Assembly: GCA_003010405.1 (NCBI GenBank)
Contig: PJLO01000003.1
Coordinates: 62,001-126,000, forward strand
DNA from: Acidobacteriota bacterium
GTDB taxonomy: Bacteria > Acidobacteriota > Terriglobia > Terriglobales > Acidobacteriaceae
DNA length: 64,000 bases
Direction of reading: 5' to 3'
Below are positions 9,688 through 18,833 of the stretch, piece by piece. The translations under genes were made by a program, and so were the position numbers. Positions within the stretch are counted from its first letter, which is position 1, and each line of letters starts with the position of its first letter. The notes beneath the pieces are model-generated. The model ran no database searches. It had not been told where the DNA came from and was given only the letters and a program-made list of their open reading frames with translations.

Positions 9688-9776
9688 GCCAGCCGTCCGG
9701 CGCGACTCATTCCGAACTCTATCGGAAGCGAACTCAAAAATGCGTTTGCAACTCGGGAACCGGGTGGATGAGATGG

Positions 9777-10754
9777 TTAACGCCAATCATCGATCAGATA
9801 CACGCCTTCACGGTTATACCCGATTTCATTTCCACGTTGCAGAGCCACGCCTTGAAGCTCTGTTCGGAATCCTTGTGCCATCATGGATCGGTAGGCTTGA
9901 ATGCGACTGATGTTGACGCCCGCTATCAATTTGGAAGTACCTTTTGTTGCCCCGAGTTCTGCGCAATTTCTCAGGAGATTCTCGAAGTGTTTATCATCGG
10001 CAAAGCTGGATTTCAGCGCAGCGAATTTCAAGTAACAAACCCCGGTGCCCCCCTCCGACCTTGGACCACAGTGGCAAATGGCAAATCCCGCCAACTGCGA
10101 CCCTTCCATAAGCAGAACCGTGTCTCCGATCTGCTGGTCGTCCACCGCACGGACTTCATGTTCAACATCCAGACCCGGATAAATCGAGTCGGTAACCTTG
10201 AAGCACTCCTTCAATATCGAAGCCTTATCAGCCGGAAGAAGAGCAGAAAACCGAAGCGCGTCCATTGCCTTACGTTCGCCCGCAATTGGTTTGGCCATTA
10301 TCATTGTGAGGAACCGTGGCCAGAAATCAAACTTTTGATAGAGTGCAGCATGCTTGGGACTCTGCGCGAAAGTGAACAAGCCAGCATGGGTGACTTGCCA
10401 CTCATGGAACAGCTCCATGGTCGGTGGAAGAAGCTTTCTCGCAATGCCGCAATCCCACAATGAGGGATGCACACTCAGAGGCCCGAAAAATCCCACACTG
10501 CCCCATTGCGTCACAATGTTCGACCCTACGATGTTTCCATTGAGTTCTGCACAGAGCGCAGTTTTCGGACTAGCCAGCCATCTGGTGTGAATGAAGTCGG
10601 AGTCACCAAAGCAAGTCTCCGGATTGGCGAGACCCAAAAACGTTCCAAACGCCACTCTGCAAATGCGGTCTGCAATGTCGAGGTCCGCTTCCTGCATCTG
10701 TCGAATCAAGACTTGACTGGTTTCAGCTTTAGATTTCTCTTTCACTGTTTCCAT
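9777..10754 (-). CDS. GNAT-family N-acetyltransferase, intact copy
   Basis: With the ATG at 10754 the protein has 325 residues. An AGGAAGGGAG ribosome-binding site supports this start. It appears to hold two GNAT-like halves. The N-terminal half contains LIRQMQEADLDIADRI, the strand NIVGSNIVTQWGSVGFFGP and the acetyl-CoA-type turn VHPSLWDCGIARKLL. The C-terminal half contains AGFAICHCGPRSEG and the end IGYNREGVYLIDDWR. Such enzymes move an acetyl group from acetyl-CoA to an amine; the acceptor is unknown. It is one of two tandem copies, and the upstream neighbour is frameshifted. Confidence 0.75.
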   Translation of the reverse strand: METVKEKSKAETSQVLIRQMQEADLDIADRICRVAFGTFLGLANPETCFGDSDFIHTRWLASPKTALCAELNGNIVGSNIVTQWGSVGFFGPLSVHPSLWDCGIARKLLPPTMELFHEWQVTHAGLFTFAQSPKHAALYQKFDFWPRFLTMIMAKPIAGERKAMDALRFSALLPADKASILKECFKVTDSIYPGLDVEHEVRAVDDQQIGDTVLLMEGSQLAGFAICHCGPRSEGGTGVCYLKFAALKSSFADDKHFENLLRNCAELGATKGTSKLIAGVNISRIQAYRSMMAQGFRTELQGVALQRGNEIGYNREGVYLIDDWR

Positions 10755-10848
10755 CTGGTGCGCTCCCTTCCTGCTTAACCAAGGTACCAGACCTGGTTTT
10801 ATGGTTGATTTCCGAGTCCAAAACTCGGGATCCGGCTGGCTGAGGCGG

Positions 10849-11825
10849 TTAACGCCAATCATCGATCAGGTACACGCCTTCGCGGTTATACCCAACTTCA
10901 TTTCTCCACTGCATGACCACGCCCTGAACCTCTGTTCGGAATCCTTGTGCCAGCAGAGACCGGTACGCTTGAATACGACTAACGTTGACGCCTGCCTTCA
11001 ACTGGTAAGTACCTTTAAGTGCAACGAGTTGTCCGCAATTATTCAGGAGCTTCTCGAAGTGTCTATCATCGGCAAAGCTGGATTTCAGCGCAGCAAATTT
11101 CAAGTAACAGAGCCCGGTACCCCCTCCGACCGTGGACCACAGTGGCAAATGGCAAAGCCCGCCAACTGCGAGCCTTCCATAAGCAGAACCGTGTCCCCGA
11201 TCTGCTGGTCGTCCACCGCACGGACTTCATGTTCAACATCCAGACCCGGATAAATCGAGTCTGTGACCTTAAAGCACTCCTTCAACATCGAAGCCTTATC
11301 AGCCGGAAGAAGGGTAGAAAATCGAAGCGCGTCCATCGCCTTACGTTCGCCCGCAATCGGCTTGCACATTGTCATCGTAAGGAAGCGTGGCCAGAAATCG
11401 AACTTCTGGTAGAGTGCAGAGTGCTTCGGACTGTGCGCGAAAGTGAACAAGCCAGCATAGGTGACCTGCCACTCATTGAATAGGTCCATAGTCGGTGCGA
11501 GAAGCTTCCTCGCTATGCCGCGGTCCCACAAAGAGGGATGCACGGTCAGTGGCCCGAAAAATCCCACACTGCCCCAGTGGTTTACAATGCACGACCCTAC
11601 GACGCTTCCATTGAGTTCTGCACAGAGCGCACTTTTCGGACTAGCCAGCCACCGGGAGCGGACGCGGTCGGAGTCACCAAAGCAAGTCTCTGGATTGGCA
11701 AGACCGAAAAATGTGCCAAACGCCAGTCTATAAATACGGTCTGCAGTGTCGAGGTCTGCTTTCTGTATTTGTCGAATCAAGACTTGACCGCTTTCAGTTT
11801 TAGACATGTCTTTCAATGTTTCCAA
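10849..11825 (-). pseudogene. GNAT-family N-acetyltransferase, frameshifted tandem copy
   Basis: This copy starts at an ATG (11825) behind a GGAAAGGAGCG site and reads like its neighbour up to CHCGPRSEG. It then shifts frame at a run of five C (11120-11124) and stops at 11100. The missing C-terminal hundred residues are present in the next frame (down to 10849, ending GYNREGVYLIDDWR). The intact copy has six C at the same place. Both pieces are otherwise well preserved, so the loss is recent, or is a sequencing error, or the tract slips. The truncated product would keep the first GNAT-like half. Confidence 0.75.
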
Positions 11826-12217
11826 CTGTGCGCTCCTTTCCTGTTTGATCGATGCGAACGACCTGATTTTGTCCTATCAGTAAATGCACTGTTAGTTGAG
11901 CACTCAAAGCGATGCCGTAGTTTATCATCTCCGCTCGAATCTGCAGCCCGGACTCGCAGCAGCGCCCCGTGCGAATGCCACTGCCTCACAGATGTTGAAG
12001 TCAGCTTCCATTCTGATAAATAGATTTGGCCAGCATGGCGTTCAAGGGCCTTGGAAGTGGTGAAAAGCGAGCCAGAAGTCGAAGACGATCAGGATTGCGA
12101 ATGGGCGCTTGGTGTGGGCTCCGGGGTAAATCTTCAAGCAGTTTGCGCAACTGTCTCCGTAAAAGAGAAAAAGCCCTGGAGAATTTCCAAGGCCTTTTTT
12201 TCAAGCGTAAATAGGTA
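11826..12217. other. Gap before the arginine decarboxylase gene end
   Basis: About 390 bases hold no convincing gene. The right end of the GNAT duplication fades out near 11872. A terminator hairpin for the leftward arginine decarboxylase gene lies at 12168-12200. A 62-codon basic reading frame at 12026-12214 was judged spurious. Confidence 0.5.
12168..12200 (-). terminator. Imperfect hairpin terminator after arginine decarboxylase
   Basis: AAAAAGCCCTGGA pairs, with one bulge, with TCCAAGGCCTTTTTTT. Read leftward it is a stem followed by a run of U, 18 bases after the stop of the pyruvoyl arginine decarboxylase gene. It has a T-run on the other strand too. Confidence 0.65.
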
Positions 12218-12775
12218 TTAATCCAAAATTAGGATCGCGGCTGCGATGGTCGTGGTCCACAGACCAGCTTTGTCTCCAATCGCGCTCTGCGTGATATTTG
12301 TCGTTCGCACAATTTTGTTAGACAAACGATAAACTTCCTTCTTCTCGTCCCAGCTTTTGTCCGGATCAAACTCCACATTTAGGGTAGTGGCGAGCATTTC
12401 TGCCGCCAACTCTTCCGCGTAATCGCCGGCGATCTGGTCGGTTTCGCCAAAACTGTGATGTTCGCTCAAATAGCCGTATGTTTTGCTATCAGCAGGCAGT
12501 GCGAGGCCGATGCTCGACGCCACCAGACGGTGAGGTTCCCGGGTGGAATTCTCGGCGACTACGGCGAAGACAACCTCGCCCGGGCTCAAATATTCTTGTC
12601 CCTGCGCACGTGTAACCAGCTTGCAGTTAGGCGGGAAAATAGAAGAAACGCGTACTAGGTTTTGCGCGGCAATTCCCGCGTCGCGCAACGCGAGTTCGAA
12701 TGAGGTCAGGCGCTCTTTGTGCTTTCCCACGCCTTTGGTGAGAAAGATGCGCTTGGGGACCATGTCTTTGGCCAA
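12218..12775 (-). CDS. Pyruvoyl-dependent arginine decarboxylase
   Basis: The 185-residue protein fits the small pyruvoyl-dependent arginine decarboxylase family, which turns arginine into agmatine, the first step of polyamine synthesis through agmatine. The self-cleavage site is visible as [10 protein letters not shown], with cutting expected between Ser44 and Ser45 so that Ser45 becomes the pyruvoyl group. Family motifs [15 protein letters not shown] and the [11 protein letters not shown] segment follow. The expected length is 150-195 residues, so it is complete. It is transcribed alone and is separated from the DHS-like gene by the GNAT duplication; both point to polyamine metabolism. Confidence 0.87.
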   Translation of the reverse strand: MAKDMVPKRIFLTKGVGKHKERLTSFELALRDAGIAAQNLVRVSSIFPPNCKLVTRAQGQEYLSPGEVVFAVVAENSTREPHRLVASSIGLALPADSKTYGYLSEHHSFGETDQIAGDYAEELAAEMLATTLNVEFDPDKSWDEKKEVYRLSNKIVRTTNITQSAIGDKAGLWTTTIAAAILILD

Positions 12776-12960
12776 TTCTTAGTTACTCCTATGACGAAAC
12801 CCTACGACCAAGCCAGAACGGGTTTGGCCGGCACTTTGAAATTAAATGATTATTAGGTGAGGTGCAATCGGCAATTCCAGCTATTTCCATCATTAAAGAA
12901 TTCATGAAAGCAATAAGCGAATCTGGCCCGAACTATCTAGCTTGAAATTCCGAGTGACGG

Positions 12961-13860
12961 CTATTTGCGCCCGGTCTGCGGAGCTTTCAATCGGACCGCA
13001 ATATCGATAAAAGCCAGCGCGGCTCGACTCAGGGCCTTGTCTTTTCGGAAGACAAGTGCCATATCCCGGCGAATCTGGACATCCGCCACCTTTATGAGAG
13101 CCAAGGTCCCCAGGCGCAGCTCTCCAAGGGCGGTCGAGTGTGCGCAAAATCCGATACCCACTCCGGCCGAGACGAAGCGTTTCAGCAGTTCGCTGGAATC
13201 CAGTTCCATGCTGACGTTCGGTTTCATGTTCCGGTCTTCGAACATATGGTCGATACTGTCGCGGGTGCGCCCCATCTTTGGCAGCAAAAGCGGATAGTCG
13301 GCAATCTGTGTGACCTTGATTTCCTTGAATTGCGCCAGTGCATGATCGGGCGACGTGATCAAAACCAGTTCGTCTTTATGGATTGGCACGGATGTAATTC
13401 GCCTGTCGGCGATCGGCATTGCCGCAACACCAAAATCAGCCGAATTGTCGATGATGGACTCCAGTACCTCGCGAGATTCCGAGCGTTTTACTGTGATTCC
13501 GACGTCGGGGTAGCTGCGCTTGAACTCCGCAAAAACCTCAGGAAGGATATGCAGGCAACTGCCTTCGTTGGCGGCCACGACAATCTCGCCGCCGGGTACG
13601 CGATCTGCTTCAGCCACCGAGGCCAGAGCCACACGTTTTGCTTCCAGTGCGCTTTCCACGTAGTTAAGAAAGATCTTTCCTGCGGCGGTAACGGAAACCT
13701 TTCCTCCCGTGCGGTCCAGCAACCTGGCTCCAACTTCCTCTTCCATTGAGCGAATTTGGGCGGAAATTGCGGGTTGCGTGCGGAACCGCCGTTCGGCGGC
13801 GCGTGAAAAGCTCAGGTTTCGCGCCACTTCCAGGAACGTTTCTAGTTGGTCGAAGTCCAT
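12961..13860 (-). CDS. LysR-family transcriptional regulator
   Basis: The 299-residue protein has the LysR helix-turn-helix at residues 1-60 (LETFLEVARNLSFSRAAE, then QPAISAQIRSMEEEVGARL) and the periplasmic-binding-like effector domain at about 90-295. The ligand is unknown. It is divergent from glnA, with 225 bases between the two starts. Many LysR genes control the neighbouring divergent gene, so regulation of glnA is possible, but no operator could be recognised. Confidence 0.85.
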   Translation of the reverse strand: MDFDQLETFLEVARNLSFSRAAERRFRTQPAISAQIRSMEEEVGARLLDRTGGKVSVTAAGKIFLNYVESALEAKRVALASVAEADRVPGGEIVVAANEGSCLHILPEVFAEFKRSYPDVGITVKRSESREVLESIIDNSADFGVAAMPIADRRITSVPIHKDELVLITSPDHALAQFKEIKVTQIADYPLLLPKMGRTRDSIDHMFEDRNMKPNVSMELDSSELLKRFVSAGVGIGFCAHSTALGELRLGTLALIKVADVQIRRDMALVFRKDKALSRAALAFIDIAVRLKAPQTGRK

Positions 13861-14085
13861 GTCTGTTTCACTCGAAATCCGGAGGCAATCTCGTGGAAGA
13901 TCCGAACATCGTCACTTCGATTCATTGCGCAATTCGAAATGCCGATTGCAGTCGTAGCTAAGGACGTCTGAAATGTACTAAGCTTCAATGGTCTTTTTTT
14001 TCTGGAACTTAGTCCAGCAAAAACTACGCCTGAGTCGTTATCATACTCGCGTCGTACTTGCAGCGGTATTAAGAGGATCAAGTAA

Positions 14086-15513
14086 ATGCGATCGTCCAAT
14101 GAAGTTACACCCTCCGTTGTTTTGGAGTTTGCCCGCGAGCAGGGTGTCCAGGTGGTTGATTTGCGCTTCAGCGACCTTCACGGCCTGTGGCACCATATTT
14201 CCTATCCCATTGCCCAGTTGACCATCAATTCTTTTCGCGATGGATTCGGGATAGACGGTTCTTCGATTCGGGGATGGGCTGCCATACATGAGAGCGACAT
14301 GCTGCTCATTCCGGACCCCTCCACACACGTGATGGACCCGTTCGTGGAAATTCCGACCATGGCAATGATCGCCGATGTCATCGACCCGGTGACGCGCCAG
14401 CGTTACGACAGGGACCCGCGGTACATCGCCACCAAGGCCGAGATGTACTTGGCCTCTTCTGGACTGGCGGATGAAGCGATGTTCGGAGCCGAGGCGCAGT
14501 TTTTCATCTTTGATAACGTCAGCTTTGACCAGAGTGCGAACCAGGGGTTCTACTACATCGACGCTGATGAAGGGCGCTGGAATTCCGCGCGCAGGGAAAA
14601 CAATCTCGGATATCGCCCTCGCTATGGCGAAGGATACTTCCCGGTTTCTCCTACCGACCACCACCACGACCTGCGCACGGAGATGCTGTTAATGATGCAG
14701 GAATGCGGTCTTGACGTGGAGTGCCATCACCACCAGGTCGCCAGCGGTGGACAGGGTGAGATCGACCTGCATTACGCTCCGCTGCTGCGTGCAGCAGACG
14801 CAATGATGCTCTACAAGTACGTGGTCCGCAACGTAGCCCGGCAGCACGGAAAGACAGCAACCTTCATGCCCAAGCCGCTCTTTGGCGATAACGGCAACAG
14901 CATGCACACGCACCAGTCACTCTGGAAAGAGGGCAAGCCGCTGTTCTTTGGCGACGGCTATGCAGGTCTTTCGGATATTGCATTGTGGTATATCGGAGGT
15001 CTGATCAAACACGGTCCCGCACTGGCTGCACTGACGGCGCCGACAACCAACAGTTACAAGCGGCTCTCGGCCGGACTGGATGCTCCGGTCAATTTGGCTT
15101 ATTCGCGCCGTAACCGCTCGGCAGCATGCAGAATCCCACTGTACTCTTCCGCGCCGGAAGCAAAACGCGTCGAGTACAGGCCGCCCGATCCCAGTTGCAA
15201 TCCGTACATTGCGTTCTCGGCAATGTTGATGGCCGGTCTGGACGGCATCGAGAATCGCATCGATCCCGGATCGCCACTGGATAAGGACATCTACGACCTG
15301 GGTCCGGAGGAGCTGCAGAAAGTGCCATCGATCCCGGCATCTCTGGAAGGCGCGCTGGATGAACTCTCGGTGGACTACCAGTTCCTCTTGAAAGGGGATG
15401 TCTTTACCGAAGATCTGTTGGAGACCTATATCGCCTACAAGCGGGAGAAGGAAGTGAATGCACTGCGCCTGCGACCGCACCCGCATGAATTTACGATGTA
15501 CTACGACATTTAA
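14086..15513 (+). CDS. glnA: Glutamine synthetase type I
   Basis: The 475-residue protein is a full-length GlnA that makes glutamine from glutamate, ammonia and ATP. Visible signatures are [28 protein letters not shown], the ATP/metal region [15 protein letters not shown], and [13 protein letters not shown]. The adenylylation loop keeps its tyrosine ([10 protein letters not shown], Tyr403), so the enzyme should be switched off by GlnE. The glnE gene lies directly downstream, which fits. Two palindromic structures follow the stop. Confidence 0.96.
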   Translation: MRSSNEVTPSVVLEFAREQGVQVVDLRFSDLHGLWHHISYPIAQLTINSFRDGFGIDGSSIRGWAAIHESDMLLIPDPSTHVMDPFVEIPTMAMIADVIDPVTRQRYDRDPRYIATKAEMYLASSGLADEAMFGAEAQFFIFDNVSFDQSANQGFYYIDADEGRWNSARRENNLGYRPRYGEGYFPVSPTDHHHDLRTEMLLMMQECGLDVECHHHQVASGGQGEIDLHYAPLLRAADAMMLYKYVVRNVARQHGKTATFMPKPLFGDNGNSMHTHQSLWKEGKPLFFGDGYAGLSDIALWYIGGLIKHGPALAALTAPTTNSYKRLSAGLDAPVNLAYSRRNRSAACRIPLYSSAPEAKRVEYRPPDPSCNPYIAFSAMLMAGLDGIENRIDPGSPLDKDIYDLGPEELQKVPSIPASLEGALDELSVDYQFLLKGDVFTEDLLETYIAYKREKEVNALRLRPHPHEFTMYYDI

Positions 15514-15527
15514 CAGAGCGCGGGTGG

Positions 15528-15556
15528 CCCACTCAACGTTCTGTTCGTTGAGTGGG
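15528..15556 (+). terminator. Hairpin after glnA
   Basis: CCCACTCAACG pairs perfectly with CGTTGAGTGGG around a 7-base loop, 15 bases after the glnA stop. It is followed by GTCGTTCAATT, which is only weakly U-rich. It can alternatively pair, as part of a longer arm, with 15640-15656. Confidence 0.6.
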
Positions 15557-15615
15557 GTCGTTCAATTGCGATTGTAGCAACACTAAGTTCGAACTTGTTG
15601 CTCGACCGAAACTCC

Positions 15616-15648
15616 CCCACTCAAGCCCAACCGCGGGGCTTGAATGGG
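15616..15648. repeat. REP-like palindrome, copy 2
   Basis: CCCACTCAAGCCC faces GGGGCTTGAATGGG around a short loop. The core CTCAAGCCC/GGGCTTGA and flank match the element at 552-582. It lies in the glnA-glnE spacer. Its right arm also pairs with the sequence just after glnA (15520-15536 with 15640-15656, 16 of 17 positions). Confidence 0.55.
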
Positions 15649-15896
15649 CCACCCGCCACCGGAGACGAGATGTTGCAGAATCCGCAGCGCCCTGACTGGC
15701 TACTAGTCTGGAGCAGACTGGGGAATGCCGCGACCTCTAAAATCTGGAGCCGGGTGCCCAGGTTCGCGCCTGTAGTTGGGCGCTAACTTGGGATGCGAAC
15801 TGTTTTGCCAACTGTCCTTGATTTCTTCTTGGTGGCCGTCTTCAACCCGGGGCGGCCATCTGCTATTCTTCGGGCAAGATTTCCTGAGGGAACTGA

Positions 15897-18659
15897 GTGA
15901 CTGGGCCCGATCCAAATGCGCGCGGGAACGCCGCACCCTCCCCACTTGCGGGGAATGGTGCAGCGCGCTACCAGAGGGTTTGCGAGCTGCTTTCTGCCGA
16001 TGCGGCTTCCCGATTGCCCCATCTTCTTGAAGAGGCGGGCGATCCCGAACAGGCTTTGCTGCTGCTTCAGCTTCTGCTGGAGCAGCGCCGTGGCGAGGCG
16101 CTTGCCGCCTTCGAATCCAGCGCGCTGGCGCTGCGTTCCTGCGTAGCCCTTTTCGGAGCCAGCCATTGGCTGGGCCAGACACTTCTGCAAAATCCCGACT
16201 TGCTGCAACTTTTTGCGCGGCCTATGGGGCTTGCGTTTTCGCGCACGATTGAAGATTTCAGTGAGCAGTTGGCGCGGCTCCGCTTGCGTTCGATTGACAC
16301 GGCACTGCCCGTGCTTCTGGCGCGATTCAAGCGGCGCGAGTACGTCCGGATATTTGTCCGCGAGTTGCTTGGGCTGGCGCCCCTGGCGGAAATTACCGCC
16401 GAAATCTCAGCGCTTTCCGATGCTTTGATCGAGCGGGCGCTGACCTTCTGCGAGACTGAACTTCGCCGGGAATACCAGGGCTGGCCCCAACTCCGCTCCG
16501 CTCGAGGACGCGTCCATCCGGCGCGCTTCGCGGTCCTGTCGCTCGGAAAACTGGGCGGCAACGAGCTGAATTACAGTTCAGATGTCGACCTTCTTTATAT
16601 ACGCGACGATGGGGAGGACGCGGGCGCAATTTCTGTCTCCGGGCGTGAGTTCTTCACGCGACTGGCCCAGCAAATGACCTCCGTTCTCTCGGACGTGAAC
16701 GCCGAAGGCCAGGTATTCCGGGTCGATCTGCGTCTTCGTCCTCAGGGCGCAAGCGGAGAAATGGTGGTCGGTTGCTCTCAAGCTCTGCGCTATTACAGCA
16801 GCGTGGCTCAGGACTGGGAGTTGCAAGCGCTTTTGAAAGTACGTTTCAGTGCTGGCGACCGCTCGCTCGCTCGCGACTTTATCGAGCAGGAGCAGAATTT
16901 GATTTACTGCAAACAGCTCAGCCTCTCCGCGGTCCAGACTGCGGCTCGTTCACTGGAACGAATTCAGAGCGGTGCTATTCGCAGGAATACCCGCGAGGTG
17001 GATGTAAAGAACGGGGCGGGCGGCCTTCGGGAAATTGAGTTCGTGGTCCAGTGTTTGCAGAGAGTTCACGGCGGAGGAGAGCCGTGGCTGCGCTCGAGCG
17101 GTACCTTGCTGGCTCTGCAAAAACTGCATGACAAAGGGCATATCGGCGACGCGGAGTTTCGCGAACTGTTTGGGACGTACGGGCTCTTACGAAAAATCGA
17201 ACATCGTTTGCAGTGTCGCCAGGGTGTGCAGACGCATCGCCTTCCGCGAACGGCGAACGAACAGGCTGCGCTTTTCCGGTCGCTGGGCGAAGGAAAAATC
17301 GGGAGCGTGCAGGAACTGCAGGCTATCATGCAGTCCTGCAGCGACCTCTGTGCGCGTGTGCTCCGTCTGGAAGCGGACGAGGGAAAGGTCATTACGGCGC
17401 GATCCGTCAGTCTGGGTGCGCCCGGGGCGGAGCTGCTGATAGGGGAACTGGCTGCACGCTCCGCGCGGTTGGCTGAGGCGTTTACGGCAGATGTTGGTGA
17501 CCGGACACTTCGGAATCTCCGGAGGTTTCTGGCCGCCGCTTCCACCGGAGAGGAGCGCGTGCGAGCGACGCTTGCCAATGTGCATTGGATCGAACGCGCT
17601 CTGCCCGTCTTCGCGCAGAGCGCGCTGGCTACAGATATCCTGACTCGTCATCCGGAGGACATAGTTGCTCTCTTTAGCCGGTGCGATTGGGAGCGGGGAA
17701 GTTCAATTTCCGATCGGCTTCGCATTGAGTCGCGCCGCTGCACTCTGCGTTCAGTGGGTCGCACGCTCCTGGAGAGAGTGCCGGTGTGGGAGATCCTGCA
17801 CAGCTATTCGAATCGCTTCGACGAAATTTTGCAGCAGGCGCTGAGTGCCGCGGATGCGCCTGCTGGTTTCGCTGTTTTTGCCGTAGGACGTCTTGGCACA
17901 TGCGAGCTCGACGTGCTGTCAGACGTTGATCTGGTGTTCTTCCGAGACACTGAATGCAATGCAGACGAGGCCGAGAAGTGCGCGCACGCGTTGGTTGCCA
18001 TGCTTTCGGGTTATACGCGAGAGGGGGCAGTGGTTGCGGTGGACATCAGGCTGCGGCCGCATGGTAACGAGGGTGAGCTTGTAGTTTCCGCGCGGCAACT
18101 AATGCAGTATTTCGAAAATGAAGCGAAAGCTTGGGAAGCGCTGGCATTCGGTAAGCTTCGGTTCATCGCCGGAGCGGAGCGCCTTGGAGAAGATGTGACA
18201 GCAATGCTTTGTGATATCCGGAAACGCTTTGCATCGACGCCGGAGTTCGTTCCAGAACTACGAGCAATGCGTAAGCGCATCGCGGATTCGGGTAATGAGG
18301 ACAGCTTTAAGACGGGGGCCGGAGGGCTTTACGATGTCGATTTTCTGGCGGGGCTACTAGAAGCACAAGCCGCTCTGTCCGCTGCAGGAAAGCAGCTTCC
18401 TATACGCTTGGAGGCGCTGGTCGAAAGGGAATTGCTCTCGCCGGAGCAGGGGAACAACTTGCTTCGCGCAGTCGAACTGTTCCGTCGCGTGGAACATACA
18501 ATAAGGGTTGTGGAGGGGCGTTCCCGGACATTCTTGCCGAAGAGCGATGTATTGCGAAAAAGTGTCGAGAAGATAATCGGACATTCCAATCTGGAAGGAG
18601 AGCTGCGTACGGAGATGCTGTGTGTGCGCGGAATTTTCGAATCTCGCTTCCGTAATTGA
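15897..18659 (+). CDS. glnE: Bifunctional glutamine synthetase adenylyltransferase/removase
   Basis: The 920-residue protein has the two-domain layout of GlnE. The first nucleotidyltransferase domain carries LGKLGGNELNYSSDVDLLY (Asp229, Asp231) and the second carries LGTCELDVLSDVDLVFF (Asp676, Asp678), each followed by an RLRP(Q/H)G motif. GlnE adds AMP to the tyrosine of GlnA when nitrogen is plentiful and removes it when nitrogen is short. The GTG start at 15897 follows GAGGGA at about 6 bases. The position after glnA supports the pairing, although the 383-base spacer with hairpins suggests its own promoter. Confidence 0.93.
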   Translation: MTGPDPNARGNAAPSPLAGNGAARYQRVCELLSADAASRLPHLLEEAGDPEQALLLLQLLLEQRRGEALAAFESSALALRSCVALFGASHWLGQTLLQNPDLLQLFARPMGLAFSRTIEDFSEQLARLRLRSIDTALPVLLARFKRREYVRIFVRELLGLAPLAEITAEISALSDALIERALTFCETELRREYQGWPQLRSARGRVHPARFAVLSLGKLGGNELNYSSDVDLLYIRDDGEDAGAISVSGREFFTRLAQQMTSVLSDVNAEGQVFRVDLRLRPQGASGEMVVGCSQALRYYSSVAQDWELQALLKVRFSAGDRSLARDFIEQEQNLIYCKQLSLSAVQTAARSLERIQSGAIRRNTREVDVKNGAGGLREIEFVVQCLQRVHGGGEPWLRSSGTLLALQKLHDKGHIGDAEFRELFGTYGLLRKIEHRLQCRQGVQTHRLPRTANEQAALFRSLGEGKIGSVQELQAIMQSCSDLCARVLRLEADEGKVITARSVSLGAPGAELLIGELAARSARLAEAFTADVGDRTLRNLRRFLAAASTGEERVRATLANVHWIERALPVFAQSALATDILTRHPEDIVALFSRCDWERGSSISDRLRIESRRCTLRSVGRTLLERVPVWEILHSYSNRFDEILQQALSAADAPAGFAVFAVGRLGTCELDVLSDVDLVFFRDTECNADEAEKCAHALVAMLSGYTREGAVVAVDIRLRPHGNEGELVVSARQLMQYFENEAKAWEALAFGKLRFIAGAERLGEDVTAMLCDIRKRFASTPEFVPELRAMRKRIADSGNEDSFKTGAGGLYDVDFLAGLLEAQAALSAAGKQLPIRLEALVERELLSPEQGNNLLRAVELFRRVEHTIRVVEGRSRTFLPKSDVLRKSVEKIIGHSNLEGELRTEMLCVRGIFESRFRN

Positions 18660-18833
18660 AGTGCGGCTCTCGACAATGGTAGTCTCAGATATTCGGTGCA
18701 GAGCGCTTGGACACTGTAGACCTTCTGCGATGGCAGCATGTGGGGTGCCTGCTGTTGCGGTCTCGGTGGCGCTCGCCTGAGCGCAAGGACAATTTCAGAT
18801 ACACCCCATGCGTTTATTTCTTTGGAGGGTTAA

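Larger units (their letters stand above)
9750..11872. repeat. Tandem duplication of about 1.07 kb carrying a GNAT gene
   Basis: Two direct copies, about 9750-10800 and 10822-11872, are offset by 1072 bases. The similarity covers the whole coding region, about 27 bases beyond the stop codons, and the Shine-Dalgarno region upstream of the starts. Differences are scattered substitutions plus one single-base length difference in a C tract (six C at 10048-10053, five at 11120-11124). The outer ends are approximate because identity fades. Confidence 0.85.
15514..15896. other. glnA-glnE spacer
   Basis: The 383-base spacer has no convincing gene. It holds the post-glnA hairpin, the REP-like palindrome and a 17-base inverted repeat that encloses both. 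Its last 30 bases carry the GAGGGA ribosome-binding site of glnE. Confidence 0.5.

Noticed and set aside
12026..12214. 62-codon basic frame before the arginine decarboxylase terminator
   Set aside because: Runs through the terminator hairpin, has Arg/Ser-rich low complexity, and no family resemblance.
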